In this document: positions 32,773 to 41,563 of the stretch, piece after piece
Layout of the letters: each line of letters begins with the position of its first letter
Position numbering within the stretch: the stretch's first letter is position 1
From: Chlorogloeopsis sp. ULAP01
GTDB lineage: Bacteria; Cyanobacteriota; Cyanobacteriia; Cyanobacteriales; Nostocaceae
Assembly (NCBI RefSeq): GCF_030381805.1
Contig: NZ_JAUDRH010000007.1
Location: 186,001-250,000, forward strand
Direction of reading: 5' to 3'
DNA: 64,000 bases
Made by a program: the position numbers and the translations under genes
Notes under the pieces: generated by a model
What the model was told of the DNA's origin: nothing
The model's database searches: none
What the model saw: the letters and a program-made list of their open reading frames with translations, nothing else

Positions 32773-33845
32773 GTTAGCTCGATTTGACAATCATCACCAA
32801 TCATAAACCGCAAGGCTTTAGGACGACGAGGTGCAATTGTTAATTGCGCCCTTTGTCCAATTACGCTATCAATAATGCGTTGATGAATTCCGACAATTTT
32901 AGCACCTTCTAAAACCACACTATGCTCAATGTCGGTATCGATAAGTTTACTATTATCAGCAATGCTAGTATATGGGCCGATAAAGCAGTTTTCTAAATAA
33001 CAATTTTTACCGATTACTGCTGGGCCACGAACTGTGCTATTAATTACTTTAGATCCAGCACCAATTTGAACGCGCCCGATCGCTTGACTTTGGCTATCGA
33101 TTTCCCCAAAAATTTCTGTAGTTAAGTAGGTATCAAGAATCAAACGATTTGCCTCTAACAGATCATCTTTTTTCCCGGTATCTAACCACCATCCATCTAG
33201 TTGGCAGGCTGCGACTTGTTTTTGGTTGTCTATCAGGCATTGAATAGCATCAGTAATTTCTAGTTCGCCTCTGGCAGAAGGTTGGATACAGGCGATCGCA
33301 TCATGAATGATATGCGAAAAGAAATAAACCCCTACCAACGCCAAGTTAGAGGGGGGAATTTTAGGTTTTTCAATTAGCTGTAAAACTCGCCCTGTTTCAT
33401 CTACTTTAGCAACACCAAAAGCACTAGGATTACTAACTTCACGTAAGAGAATCAAGGCATCCTGTTGTTGAGTAGTAAATTGTTTGAGAAAATAACTGAG
33501 ATCGCCTTGTTGAATCAAGTTATCACCCAAGTACATCACAAAAGGCGAATCTCCTAAAAAAGGAAGAGCGACTTTGACAGCGTGGGCAAGCCCGGCTGGT
33601 TGATCTTGCAAAATATAAGTGATTTTTGCTCCGAAGCGATCGCCATTTCCAGTTTTGGCTTGTACTTCTGCACCTGTTTCCGGACTAATAATGATACCAA
33701 TATCAGTAATTCCTGCGCTTACCATCTCTTCAATGCCATACCACAAAATAGGCTTGTTGGCAACAGGTACAAGTTGTTTTGCCCCGGTATAGGTAAGGGG
33801 GCGAAGACGAGTGCCTTTACCGCCAGAAAGAATAAGTGCTTTCAT
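32769..33845 (-). CDS. rfbA: Glucose-1-phosphate thymidylyltransferase, long form
   Basis: RfbA makes dTDP-glucose from glucose-1-phosphate and dTTP, the first step to dTDP-rhamnose. The N-terminus MKALILSGGKGTRLRPLTYTGAKQ is the nucleotidyltransferase signature, and VMYLGDNLIQQGD follows at about residue 103. At 358 residues it is longer than the short E. coli-type RmlA (about 290). The extra C-terminus (about 240-350) shows hexapeptide-like repeats (IGAGSKVINSTVRGPAVIG), i.e. a left-handed beta-helix as in the StrD-type long form. Its end overlaps the GT2 start. Confidence 0.92.
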   Translation of the reverse strand: MKALILSGGKGTRLRPLTYTGAKQLVPVANKPILWYGIEEMVSAGITDIGIIISPETGAEVQAKTGNGDRFGAKITYILQDQPAGLAHAVKVALPFLGDSPFVMYLGDNLIQQGDLSYFLKQFTTQQQDALILLREVSNPSAFGVAKVDETGRVLQLIEKPKIPPSNLALVGVYFFSHIIHDAIACIQPSARGELEITDAIQCLIDNQKQVAACQLDGWWLDTGKKDDLLEANRLILDTYLTTEIFGEIDSQSQAIGRVQIGAGSKVINSTVRGPAVIGKNCYLENCFIGPYTSIADNSKLIDTDIEHSVVLEGAKIVGIHQRIIDSVIGQRAQLTIAPRRPKALRFMIGDDCQIELT

Positions 33846-33850
33846 AGGTA

Positions 33851-34330
33851 TTAGTGATTAAGTACTTGGGACTGGGTACTGGGATTTTGCTCGTAAGGAC
33901 TAGGTACTAAAAATTCTCCAACGTGTAACTCTCTAATATATTCTTGTCCGTATTCATCACTACCTTGTTTTTGAGAACGAATAAAACGACAATAACCGTT
34001 GAGAGCCTTTTCAATTTGTGTTTTTAACTGGCTTACCCAAGTTAATTGTTCTGCTGTACAATATCCGACACTTTCAGCTATGGCGAAAGCACTGGTTGTT
34101 TCAGCTAGAGAACCACGAGCAATGTACATAAAACGCAACCTATCTAGATAGTGGTAGTGTCCATAGCCTTCAGCTATGTTTAATACAAGACTACAGGCAG
34201 ATCTTCGTAATTGGTTGCTGAGATTATATCTTTCATAGTCCGGCAAACTATCCGCAAGTCGGTAAGCTGCTTTGAGCAACTTTAAACTGTCTTGGTAGAA
34301 ATCTAAAGATTCAAAACCTCTCCCTTCCAT
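33851..34330 (-). CDS. Four-helix-bundle protein (S23 family), second copy
   Basis: This 159-residue protein is a second member of the family seen at 11326. It has FYQDSLKLLKAAYRLADSLP, the conserved core LRRSACSLVLNIAEGYG and a longer C-terminal tail. It is inserted between rfbD and rfbA on the same strand, only five bases before rfbA, so it is probably translated from the same transcript. The last about 20 residues (PSPYEQNPSTQSQVLNH) and the spacers on either side come from CCCAGTCC-type short repeats. Function unknown; a role in the rhamnose pathway is not implied by the fold. Confidence 0.75.
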   Translation of the reverse strand: MEGRGFESLDFYQDSLKLLKAAYRLADSLPDYERYNLSNQLRRSACSLVLNIAEGYGHYHYLDRLRFMYIARGSLAETTSAFAIAESVGYCTAEQLTWVSQLKTQIEKALNGYCRFIRSQKQGSDEYGQEYIRELHVGEFLVPSPYEQNPSTQSQVLNH

Positions 34331-34344
34331 AGAATTCCTAGTCC

Positions 34345-35235
34345 CTAGTCACTAGTCCCCAGTCCCCAATCTTTTAGCATCTTTCTAAGTCTTTGTCGCC
34401 AATGTGGCGCATGAGTTCCTAAAATTGCAGCTATTTTAGTACAAGCAAGAACGGAATAGGCAGGGCGACAAGCCGGAGTGGGATATTCCAAAGTTGTGAT
34501 CGGAATAATACGCTGAACTTTCAAGGGAAAACCAAGTTGTTGAGCTTCTTCAAAAATGGCAACAGCAAAGTCGTACCAACTAGCAACACCACTATTTGTA
34601 TAGTGATAGACGCCGACAATTTCTGAATTCAACTTGGGAATTAACTGGGTTATAGTTTCTGCAATATCTCTTGCCCAAGTGGGGCTGCCAATTTGATCGG
34701 CAACAACGCGAATTTCTTCCCTTTGTGCTCCTAACCGCAACATGGTTTTGACAAAATTGCTTTTGCCAAAAGACCCGTAAACCCAAGCTGTGCGCAGGAT
34801 GAGATAATGACTATTAGCCTGGACAATAGCTTGTTCTCCCGCCAGTTTGGTTTTTCCGTACACACTTAAAGGATTAGTTGCATCAGTTTCTTGATAAGGA
34901 CGGCAATTATTGCCATCAAAAACATAATCGGTAGATATATGAATAAGGAAAGCCCCTTGTTTTTGGGCTTCTTCTGCAAGAATCCCCGATGCTGTCGCAT
35001 TAATAACTTGAGCTAGTGCAGGTTCGCTTTCGGCTTGATCAACAGCTGTATAAGCGGCAGCATTGATGATAATTTGGGGTTGTTTTTCTCTAATTACCTG
35101 ACGCAGTGTATCGGGCTGACTGAAGTCTATCGCAGGTCGTGCGATCGCTAATATATTTCCATATGGTTCGAGAGTTTGTTGTAGTTCTTTACCTACTTGA
35201 CCGTTGCTGCCGATAAGCAGGATCAATTTACTCAT
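34345..35235 (-). CDS. rfbD: dTDP-4-dehydrorhamnose reductase
   Basis: RfbD reduces dTDP-4-keto-rhamnose to dTDP-L-rhamnose with NADPH, the final step of the pathway. The product from 35235 has 296 residues and begins MSKLILLIGSNGQVGKELQQ, an extended-SDR Rossmann motif; an upstream in-frame start at 35283 would add 16 unconserved residues. The catalytic YxxxK is in SVYGKTKLAGEQA (about 125-137), preceded by HISTDYVFDG. It lies in the order rfbC-rfbD-S23-rfbA. The gene for the 4,6-dehydratase (rfbB) is not in this window. Confidence 0.93.
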   Translation of the reverse strand: MSKLILLIGSNGQVGKELQQTLEPYGNILAIARPAIDFSQPDTLRQVIREKQPQIIINAAAYTAVDQAESEPALAQVINATASGILAEEAQKQGAFLIHISTDYVFDGNNCRPYQETDATNPLSVYGKTKLAGEQAIVQANSHYLILRTAWVYGSFGKSNFVKTMLRLGAQREEIRVVADQIGSPTWARDIAETITQLIPKLNSEIVGVYHYTNSGVASWYDFAVAIFEEAQQLGFPLKVQRIIPITTLEYPTPACRPAYSVLACTKIAAILGTHAPHWRQRLRKMLKDWGLGTSD

Positions 35236-35308
35236 ACTGTTAACTTTAAAATTTAGCAGTGGCGAACTTAAGAATAATTGCAAAAAATAACTATATACTA
35301 TACAAAAT

Positions 35309-35854
35309 CTAAGTAAATACCTCAGCTTCTTTGAAAGACTTACCTGCTTTATCTTTTGCAGATAAGATTGGTTCTGCGCTAAGATGCCAGTCTATGGCTA
35401 AGTGGGGATCATCCCAAAGAATGCACCTTTCATAGTGGGGAGCGTAGTAGTCTGTGGTTTTGTAAAGGACTTCGGCAACTTCTGAAAGGACAACAAAGCC
35501 GTGGGCAAAGCCTGGTGGTACCCAAAGTTGGCGTTTGTTCTGGGCGTTAAGTTCGCAACCCACCCATTGACCAAAGGTAGGAGAGCTTTTCCTAATATCT
35601 ACCGCTACGTCAAATATACTACCAATAATGACTCTAACTAATTTGCCTTGTGCTTGTTCAATTTGGTAGTGTAATCCTCGCAAAACATTTTGTTGAGAGC
35701 GGGAATGATTGTCTTGAACAAAGTTAACTATATGACCAGTTACATCACTAAACTTTTGACGATTATAACTTTCAAAGAAAAAACCCCGCTCATCTTGAAA
35801 GATTTTAGATTCAATAATGAGTACGTCGGGAATTTTTGTAGAGATAACATTCAT
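35309..35854 (-). CDS. rfbC: dTDP-4-dehydrorhamnose 3,5-epimerase
   Basis: RfbC epimerises dTDP-4-keto-6-deoxyglucose at C3 and C5. The 181 residues match the family's usual length. Landmarks are ERGFFFESYNRQKF, the active-site region VQDNHSRSQQNVLRGLHYQ, and WVPPGFAHGFVVLSEVAEVLYK. It is the first gene of the minus-strand cluster and divergent from the chorismate enzyme. The promoter should lie in the AT-rich 244 bases upstream. Confidence 0.94.
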   Translation of the reverse strand: MNVISTKIPDVLIIESKIFQDERGFFFESYNRQKFSDVTGHIVNFVQDNHSRSQQNVLRGLHYQIEQAQGKLVRVIIGSIFDVAVDIRKSSPTFGQWVGCELNAQNKRQLWVPPGFAHGFVVLSEVAEVLYKTTDYYAPHYERCILWDDPHLAIDWHLSAEPILSAKDKAGKSFKEAEVFT

Positions 35855-36098
35855 ACCACTGGTAAATGCCTAACTGGTTTGTATATCAATATATTGCTGG
35901 TCATTAATAAACTAAATATAGGCTAAATATAAGATTTCTATTTATTTTTTGAAAATTACCGTATGTGTCTAGTTCCAAAGAATACTGTATTTCCGGAAAA
36001 CCACATAAAATAAGCAATCTAAATAAGCAATCTAAATTTTTAAGTATTTACTCTTGCGAAATCAGAAACAAATTTACAAATATTACACCATAATAATC

Positions 36099-37571
36099 AT
36101 GACAATGGCTTGGTATTGGCGATCGCTACCACTTAAACATCGTACTGGTTCTGATATTTTCGCCTCTCTATTTTGTAATATTGATACATCTAAAATAGCA
36201 ACTTTACTAGAAAGTCCTTACCTTACACCCACAGATAATCCCCATATAGGGAGATATTCAATATGTGCAGGTAATCCCAGATGTGTGAAAGGACACCTCC
36301 AAATGTGGACACCACCACTAGGTGAAATTTTACCCTTCTTAAATCAATTGCTGGAAAAAAGGGGACAGGGAACAGGAAGATTATTTTTCCCCCCCTCTCC
36401 CACTCCCCCACTCCCCCCCTCCTCTCCTCTTCCCTTCACTGGTGGTTGGCTGGGTTGGCTAGGCTATGACGTTGCTTGGGAAATAGAACAGCTACCTTAC
36501 ACCAAATCTGATTTCTTGCCATTTCCAGTCGCTTTTTGGTATGAGCCGGAGCATTTTGCCGTTTTAGATCACTGGGATCAAGTTTTATGGCTAGCTGCCA
36601 GTGATGAAGCTGGGCTGGATGAGTTGGAGATGAGGTTGGAGAAAGGGATAGGGGATAGGGGACAGGGAATAGGGGACAGGAAACAGGGGGATGTGATTAA
36701 TAATTTCTTCCCATCTTTTTCAAGTTTCCAAACTTCTCAAGCGGAATACAAAGCAGCAGTTAACTGTGCGAAAAAATACATTCAAGCTGGCGATATCTTT
36801 CAGGCTAATCTTTCGCTCAGGTTTGAAGCACAAACAAATGCTTCCGGATGGGAAATTTATCGCGCGCTACAGCAGATTAATCCTTCTCCTTTTGCTTGTT
36901 ATTTCAAGACGCCTTGGGGAGATATAATTAGCTGTTCACCTGAGAGATTGGTACAATCGGAAAAATATAGAGATAAAAGATTTAGCGTCTCTACAAGGCC
37001 GATCGCTGGGACGCGATCGCGCGGGATAACACCAGAAGAAGATCAACTACTCGCAGCAGAATTACTTAGCAATACCAAAGAACGTGCCGAACACATCATG
37101 CTCGTAGACTTAGAGCGTAATGATCTAGGAAGGGTATGTGAATGGGGAAGTGTAAGCGTTGATGAATTGCTGACAATTGAGCGATATAGCCACGTTATGC
37201 ATCTTGTCAGTAACATCAAAGGTACTTTAAAAAGTGACCTCAATGCTGTTGATTTAATTCGCGCGATGTTTCCTGGCGGCACAATTACAGGTTGCCCAAA
37301 AGTCCGGTGCATGGAAATTATTGAAGAATTAGAACCAGTGCGCCGTAGCTTGTTCTACGGTTCCTGTGGTTATTTAGATTGGCAAGGTAACTTAGACTTG
37401 AATATCTTGATCCGGACTTTGCTACTTGCTCCTACTTCTACTTTCAACACTGTATGGGGGCAAGTGGGAGCGGGAATTGTCGCAGACAGCGATCCCACCA
37501 GAGAATGGCATGAATCTCTGCACAAAGCCCAAGCACAACTCAAGGCTCTAGCAAAGGTTTTAAGTAGATAA
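36099..37571 (+). CDS. Chorismate-binding enzyme, PabB / TrpE component I family
   Basis: These enzymes convert chorismate to aminodeoxychorismate (folate route) or anthranilate (tryptophan route). The chorismate-binding domain (about 220-485) is complete: RPIAGTRSRG, TKERAEHIMLVDLERNDLGR, FPGGTITGCPKVRCMEIIEELEP and GQVGAGIVADSDP. PIAGT has alanine where E. coli PabB has the lysine of PIKGT, which is the TrpE-like state, so the product is uncertain. No leader peptide or glutamine amidotransferase gene adjoins it. I choose ATG at 36099 over TTG at 36054. Two stretches (about 87-114 and 181-201) are low complexity and encoded by intergenic-type repeats (GGGACAGGG and CCCACTCCC units). Confidence 0.85.
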   Translation: MTMAWYWRSLPLKHRTGSDIFASLFCNIDTSKIATLLESPYLTPTDNPHIGRYSICAGNPRCVKGHLQMWTPPLGEILPFLNQLLEKRGQGTGRLFFPPSPTPPLPPSSPLPFTGGWLGWLGYDVAWEIEQLPYTKSDFLPFPVAFWYEPEHFAVLDHWDQVLWLAASDEAGLDELEMRLEKGIGDRGQGIGDRKQGDVINNFFPSFSSFQTSQAEYKAAVNCAKKYIQAGDIFQANLSLRFEAQTNASGWEIYRALQQINPSPFACYFKTPWGDIISCSPERLVQSEKYRDKRFSVSTRPIAGTRSRGITPEEDQLLAAELLSNTKERAEHIMLVDLERNDLGRVCEWGSVSVDELLTIERYSHVMHLVSNIKGTLKSDLNAVDLIRAMFPGGTITGCPKVRCMEIIEELEPVRRSLFYGSCGYLDWQGNLDLNILIRTLLLAPTSTFNTVWGQVGAGIVADSDPTREWHESLHKAQAQLKALAKVLSR

Positions 37572-38199
37572 ACAGAATTAAACGCGGTAAATATAATAAA
37601 TCGTTTCCCTTCTGCCCACCGAACTTCAGATTGCCGTGCGACGGTGAATCAGTCCCTACGGCGCGGGTTTCCCGCGCCCTGGGAACTGTGCACTCTGAGT
37701 TCTCTGTGCCGTCAGCATAGCTGCCTTTTACAAACTAACTCTTGACTGTTGACTGTTAGCTGTTAACTATTGAGTATGAATAAGTATAGACAACAGGAGT
37801 GATGGAAAAATCTGAATGGGTAAGTTGTTTGTCAATTTGTGCAACAAAACGGCGGCAATTATGGCAGCATTGGTAGAGGGAAGACAAAGAAAAGATGAGA
37901 GTGAAGCAGAGCAAGAGTTGACAAATTCTACTTCCGTATCTCTACCTCCCTAGTTTTCCCGTTGTTACTTGCCCCATCATCACAGTTTAAATTTAGCTGT
38001 GTCGGCAATTATGCCTGAGCTACTGCCATCTTCAAAACCTAATTGCCAACTGCATCAACATTTTCACCAATGCTATTTTGGCAGAAGTTGGCTTTTATGC
38101 ATTTTGAGCAAATATTCTAGCTCAATCAAATTTATTAGCCTCACCAATTTTGGCATTCAACTGCGAAAACATATATCTATTATTACCTTCAAGTATTAA
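37572..38199. other. Intergenic region upstream of pipX
   Basis: This 628-base region holds a perfect GC-rich hairpin at 37660-37678 (GGCGCGGG-TTT-CCCGCGCC) and a TTGACTGTTGACTGTTAG-type repeat at about 37742-37775. A 45-codon frame (37816-37953) and a 76-codon frame (37969-38199) are present but resemble no known protein. The pipX promoter should be here; I see no clear NtcA site. Confidence 0.45.
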
Positions 38200-38478
38200 A
38201 TGAATCCAGAAAGCTCAGAAACTTACATAAATCATCCAACTTGGGGTTTACTCTATAGAATCTGTATGGTGGATGATCGACAGGAATTATTCACTACACT
38301 GTATGCTCAACGCCTATTTTTTTTGGTAGCAAATGATGCTAAAGGGTTAAAGTTTCAGCCCATAGGACGTACTGAGGCAAGGATGTTGTTGGAAAACCGC
38401 TTACGGAATTTACGCCGCACCGGACAAAGCCACGAGTACGATCAGCTTCAGAGTATTTTTCAACGCACCTTCCAATGA
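38200..38478 (+). CDS. pipX: PII-interacting protein X (NtcA co-activator)
   Basis: PipX is a small cyanobacterial regulator that binds either PII (GlnB) or the nitrogen regulator NtcA, depending on 2-oxoglutarate, and so links nitrogen status to transcription. The 92-residue length and sequence match the family: a Tudor-like N-terminal domain with THPTWGLLYRICMVDDRQELFTTLYAQRLFFLV in pattern (about 10-43, first residues N-H-P-T-W), then two C-terminal helices with RTEARMLLENRLRNLRR. Its stop codon overlaps the next start by four bases, as in the usual pipX-pipY pair. Confidence 0.95.
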   Translation: MNPESSETYINHPTWGLLYRICMVDDRQELFTTLYAQRLFFLVANDAKGLKFQPIGRTEARMLLENRLRNLRRTGQSHEYDQLQSIFQRTFQ

Positions 38479-39146
38479 GTAGTTCGATTAGCGAACGTAT
38501 TGCTAATGTTAAAGCACACTTACCACCATCAGTTCGATTAATTGCAGTTACTAAGCAAGTACCAACTGATGCAATTCGTGCTGCCTATGCAGGAGGAATT
38601 CGAGATTTTGGTGAAAATCGCATTCAAGAAGCGATCGCCAAACAAGCTGAGTTACAAGACTTGTCTGATGTTACTTGGCACTTTATCGGGCATTTACAAA
38701 GCAACAAAGCCAAAAAAGCCTTAGAAAATTTTAGCTGGCTTCACTCAGTGGACAACTTGAAGTTGGCGGGGCGCTTAAACGAACTAGCACAACAGCTAGG
38801 TGTGTCTCCTCATGTGTGCTTGCAAGTAAAAATTCTTCCCGATCCCAACAAATCGGGTTGGAGCGTACCTGAACTTTTTGCTGACTTACTAACGCTAAAT
38901 CAATACAAAAATTTACAGATCCAAGGGTTAATGACGATTCCGCCATTAGGGTTGAAGGATGTGGAGATTTTAGATGTATTTAACCGCACCCACGAATTAG
39001 CACAAGAAATTAACGAACAGAAATGTTCTCACATTCACATCGATCAACTTTCTATGGGAATGTCAGGTGACTACCAGCTAGCAGTACAAGCAGGCGCAAC
39101 AATGGTACGTTTGGGAACGATCTTGTTTGGAGAACGCCCTACGTAA
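38475..39146 (+). CDS. pipY: YggS-family PLP-binding protein (PipY)
   Basis: PipY belongs to the PLPBP family, which binds pyridoxal phosphate and maintains vitamin B6 and amino acid balance without known catalysis. The PLP lysine is Lys27 in LIAVTKQVP; other landmarks are FGENRIQEA, WHFIGHLQSNK and SMGMSGDYQLAVQAGATMVRLGTILFG. The 223 residues are full length. Overlap with pipX shows co-translation, and the two proteins are functionally linked in cyanobacteria. Confidence 0.95.
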   Translation: MSSSISERIANVKAHLPPSVRLIAVTKQVPTDAIRAAYAGGIRDFGENRIQEAIAKQAELQDLSDVTWHFIGHLQSNKAKKALENFSWLHSVDNLKLAGRLNELAQQLGVSPHVCLQVKILPDPNKSGWSVPELFADLLTLNQYKNLQIQGLMTIPPLGLKDVEILDVFNRTHELAQEINEQKCSHIHIDQLSMGMSGDYQLAVQAGATMVRLGTILFGERPT

Positions 39147-39185
39147 GTAGATGGACATTAAATATACTCCCATAAAAATCTAGTC

Positions 39186-39209
39186 AATGACAAGCGATCG
39201 CTTGTCATT
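39186..39209 (+). terminator. HIP1-centred palindrome after pipY
   Basis: AATGACAAGCGA/TCGCTTGTCATT is a perfect 24-base palindrome centred on GCGATCGC, 40 bases beyond the pipY stop codon. TTCAT follows it. It probably ends or stabilises the pipXY transcript. Confidence 0.55.
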
Positions 39210-39785
39210 TCATATTAAAAAAAATTGCTCTTGTTGAAACCTATCTCCAGAAAAGGCTTCTAGCCCGACTTGAGCATAGGTCATTTAATTGGGTATTTGA
39301 ATCTACCATCTATGTCTTAACGAATAACTACTGTTAAATAGCATGAAAAATAGAGTCAGAATTTTCATTATTTCGTTATGGGCAAATACCTAGACAAGTG
39401 CAAATTTTTATATTTTATTTACGTAAAAATATGCAAGTTTATCGGGAATTGAAGGTCTTTACTAATTGAAGCAAAAAAATCTAAAACATACTGGTTGATC
39501 CGTAAACAAATGATTATAGTATTGACAAAAGTAAACACTAAAAAAATTTAGGGGTGCCAGCAACTTTGCATACAAAAATAGTTAGGCTATAATCTGGACT
39601 CAATTGTTGCGTGCAGGCTATGTGCAGACGTTATAGGGGGCATCTGTATCATGAGCAATAGCCGTAAAATATGCTACAGACAACCATAAAATTGCTTGAC
39701 TATCCGCCCTGTTTATGGGCTTAAGGTGGTTGCATCAATTGTTGCCATATCAAAAAAGGTGATTTGCACCAGGAGCGTAAACAAA
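39210..39785. other. Long leader region upstream of sepF
   Basis: About 575 AT-rich bases lie before the sepF start. The stretch 39696-39785 is open in the sepF frame, but its codons give no SepF-like residues, so I treat it as leader. No operator or RNA gene is recognised. Confidence 0.45.
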
Positions 39786-40391
39786 ATGAACAATATCTTT
39801 TCCAAATTAAGAGACTTCGTAGGTTTAAACGAACCAGTAGAATATGAGTATTATGAAGAAGAACCTGATGCAGAAACTTATCAAAATCTGTATCAAGAAC
39901 AAAATCCGCAACAAGTACCCCCAGAAGCTACCACTCCAAATCGTCGTTGGCGCGAACCTATGGCTACTATGAATCCTGATGTAGCAACAGCTTCTTCAAA
40001 AACAATCAGCAATGTTATTGGTATGCCAGGCGCTCTTAACGGTATTTCAGAAGTATTAGTACTAGAACCACGTACATTTGAAGAAATGCCTCAAGCAATT
40101 CAAGCTTTACGAGAGCGCAAATCAGTTGTCTTAAATTTGACAATCATGGATCCAGATCAAGCGCAACGGGCAGTCGATTTTGTCGCAGGTGGTACCTACG
40201 CTCTCGACGGACACCAAGAGCGCATCGGTGAAAGTATATTTTTATTCACGCCTAGTTGCGTACAAGTCAGCACCCAGTCAGGTGTTCTACACGAAGTGCC
40301 TCAACCTCCACTACGTACTCCGCGTCCAGCCAGTGGAAGTGGCAGTGGCAATGCTGCTTGGGGAAATGAACCTAATCGCATGGCACAATAA
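39786..40391 (+). CDS. sepF: Cell division protein SepF (Cdv2)
   Basis: SepF binds FtsZ and the membrane and aligns filaments at the division ring; in cyanobacteria it is also called Cdv2. The chosen start gives 201 residues beginning MNNIFSKLRDFVGLNEP, the expected amphipathic membrane-binding helix, followed by an acidic linker (EYEYYEEEPDAE) and the globular domain (about 95-175) with VLEPRTFEEMPQAIQALRERKSVVLN shared as pattern and DFVAGGTYALDGHQERIGESIFLF. The C-terminus is Pro/Ser/Gly-rich. It follows pipY and precedes proC in the order common to cyanobacteria. Confidence 0.95.
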   Translation: MNNIFSKLRDFVGLNEPVEYEYYEEEPDAETYQNLYQEQNPQQVPPEATTPNRRWREPMATMNPDVATASSKTISNVIGMPGALNGISEVLVLEPRTFEEMPQAIQALRERKSVVLNLTIMDPDQAQRAVDFVAGGTYALDGHQERIGESIFLFTPSCVQVSTQSGVLHEVPQPPLRTPRPASGSGSGNAAWGNEPNRMAQ

Positions 40392-40399
40392 ATTAAAAT

Positions 40400-40460
40400 T
40401 TAGTCATTAGTCATTAGTCATTAGTCCAAACCTAATGATCAATGACCAATGACCAATGAT
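40400..40460. repeat. Heptamer tandem repeats in inverted orientation
   Basis: TTAGTCA-type units repeat about four times at 40400-40427, and their inverse (AATGACC-type) repeats at about 40433-40460. The two arrays can pair. The second one covers the first possible proC start codons, which argues for the later start at 40471. Confidence 0.85.
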
Positions 40461-40470
40461 GAATTTACTA

Positions 40471-41283
40471 ATGACTACTAAGTTTGGCTTAATTGGTGGC
40501 GGGGTAATGGGAGAAGCGCTCTTATCCCGCCTTATTGATCGAGGAATTTATCAAGCATCAGAGGTTATAGTCAGCGAACCACAGCCCGCGCGAGCGAACT
40601 TTTTAGCCCAGCAGTACAATGTGGCGGTAACAGCTGATAACTGCCAAGCTTTTATGCAAGCAACGGAAGTTGTTTGTTTGGCAGTCAAGCCTCAAGTATT
40701 CAGCGCGATCGCCCAAGAATTAGCAGACGTGATCGACAAAAGACATAAGCCCTTAGTAGTTTCCATTTTGGCGGGTGTACCTTTAAGTCATCTCGAAGCA
40801 GCTTTTCCTCAAATGCCAGTGATTCGAGCCATGCCTAATACCCCAGCAACGGTAGGGGCGGGCATGACTGCTATTACACCAGGTGCTTATACCCATGCCA
40901 ATCATTTACAAACAGCATGGCAATTGTTTTCAGCAGTAGGCGAAGTTGTAGAAGTTCCCGAAACACTGATGGATGCAGTGACAGGATTATCGGGAAGTGG
41001 CCCCGCCTATGTAGCACTAATGGTAGAAGCTCTTGCTGATGGTGGAGTTGCAGCAGGTTTGCCCAGAGCGATCGCCAATCAACTTGCTCTACAAACCGTA
41101 CTCGGCACAGCCCAGTTACTACATGAAACCAAACTCCATCCCGCAGAACTTAAAGATCGCGTTACCAGCCCTGGTGGTACAACAATTGCCGGCATTGCTC
41201 AATTAGAAAAAGCAGCATTCCGTTCAGCTTTAATTGAAGCAGTCAAAGCTGCCACAATGCGATCGCACGAATTGGGGAAGTAG
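40471..41283 (+). CDS. proC: Pyrroline-5-carboxylate reductase
   Basis: ProC reduces pyrroline-5-carboxylate to proline with NAD(P)H. The start at 40471 gives MTTKFGLIGGGVMGEALL, with the Rossmann motif at the usual distance from the N-terminus; in-frame ATGs at 40456 and 40459 lie in repeat DNA. AMPNTPATVGAGMTA and the C-terminal signature LKDRVTSPGGTTIAGI complete the family pattern. The 270-residue length is normal. Position after sepF is conserved in cyanobacteria. Confidence 0.95.
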   Translation: MTTKFGLIGGGVMGEALLSRLIDRGIYQASEVIVSEPQPARANFLAQQYNVAVTADNCQAFMQATEVVCLAVKPQVFSAIAQELADVIDKRHKPLVVSILAGVPLSHLEAAFPQMPVIRAMPNTPATVGAGMTAITPGAYTHANHLQTAWQLFSAVGEVVEVPETLMDAVTGLSGSGPAYVALMVEALADGGVAAGLPRAIANQLALQTVLGTAQLLHETKLHPAELKDRVTSPGGTTIAGIAQLEKAAFRSALIEAVKAATMRSHELGK

Positions 41284-41425
41284 AGGAGACGAGGACGCGG
41301 GGACAAGGAGACACGGTGACGCAAAGACACGGGCATAGGGCAAGGGGCAAAGGGCATAGAAAAAATTCAATTCCCAATTCCCAATTCCCAATCCCCAATC
41401 ACCAGTACCCAGTCCCTTTTAATAG
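41284..41425. repeat. Short tandem repeat tract after proC
   Basis: The tract begins with GACGCGGGGACAAGGAGAC-type units and ends with AATTCCCAATTCCCAATCC and CCAGTACCCAGTCCC units. These are the two main repeat families of the window placed side by side. No gene is present. Confidence 0.8.
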
Positions 41426-41500
41426 TGACTATTTCTCATTTCATGGTAAAATCAAATATTTACTAATACTTTCTGGCTTGATATGTAGAAGGTGATAGTG

Positions 41501-41526
41501 GATGAATCCCGATCGGGGATTGAAAT
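41501..41526. other. Solitary CRISPR-repeat-like hairpin
   Basis: GAATCCCGATCGGGGATTGAAAT resembles the 3' end of cyanobacterial CRISPR repeats, which often finish in a short hairpin plus GGGATTGAAAC. Only one copy is present, with no spacers or cas genes, so this is not an array. It lies about 40 bases before the helicase start and may act in its leader. Confidence 0.3.
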
Positions 41527-41563
41527 AATATATAGTAAACAGTCTGGTTGCAATTGTGATTGA

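Noticed and set aside
37969..38199. 76-codon open frame before pipX
   Set aside because: Composition is unlike a protein (His, Ser and Leu rich) and it occupies the likely pipX promoter.
41501..41526. CRISPR array
   Set aside because: Only one repeat-like hairpin, no second repeat, spacer or cas gene; kept only as a low-interest observation.
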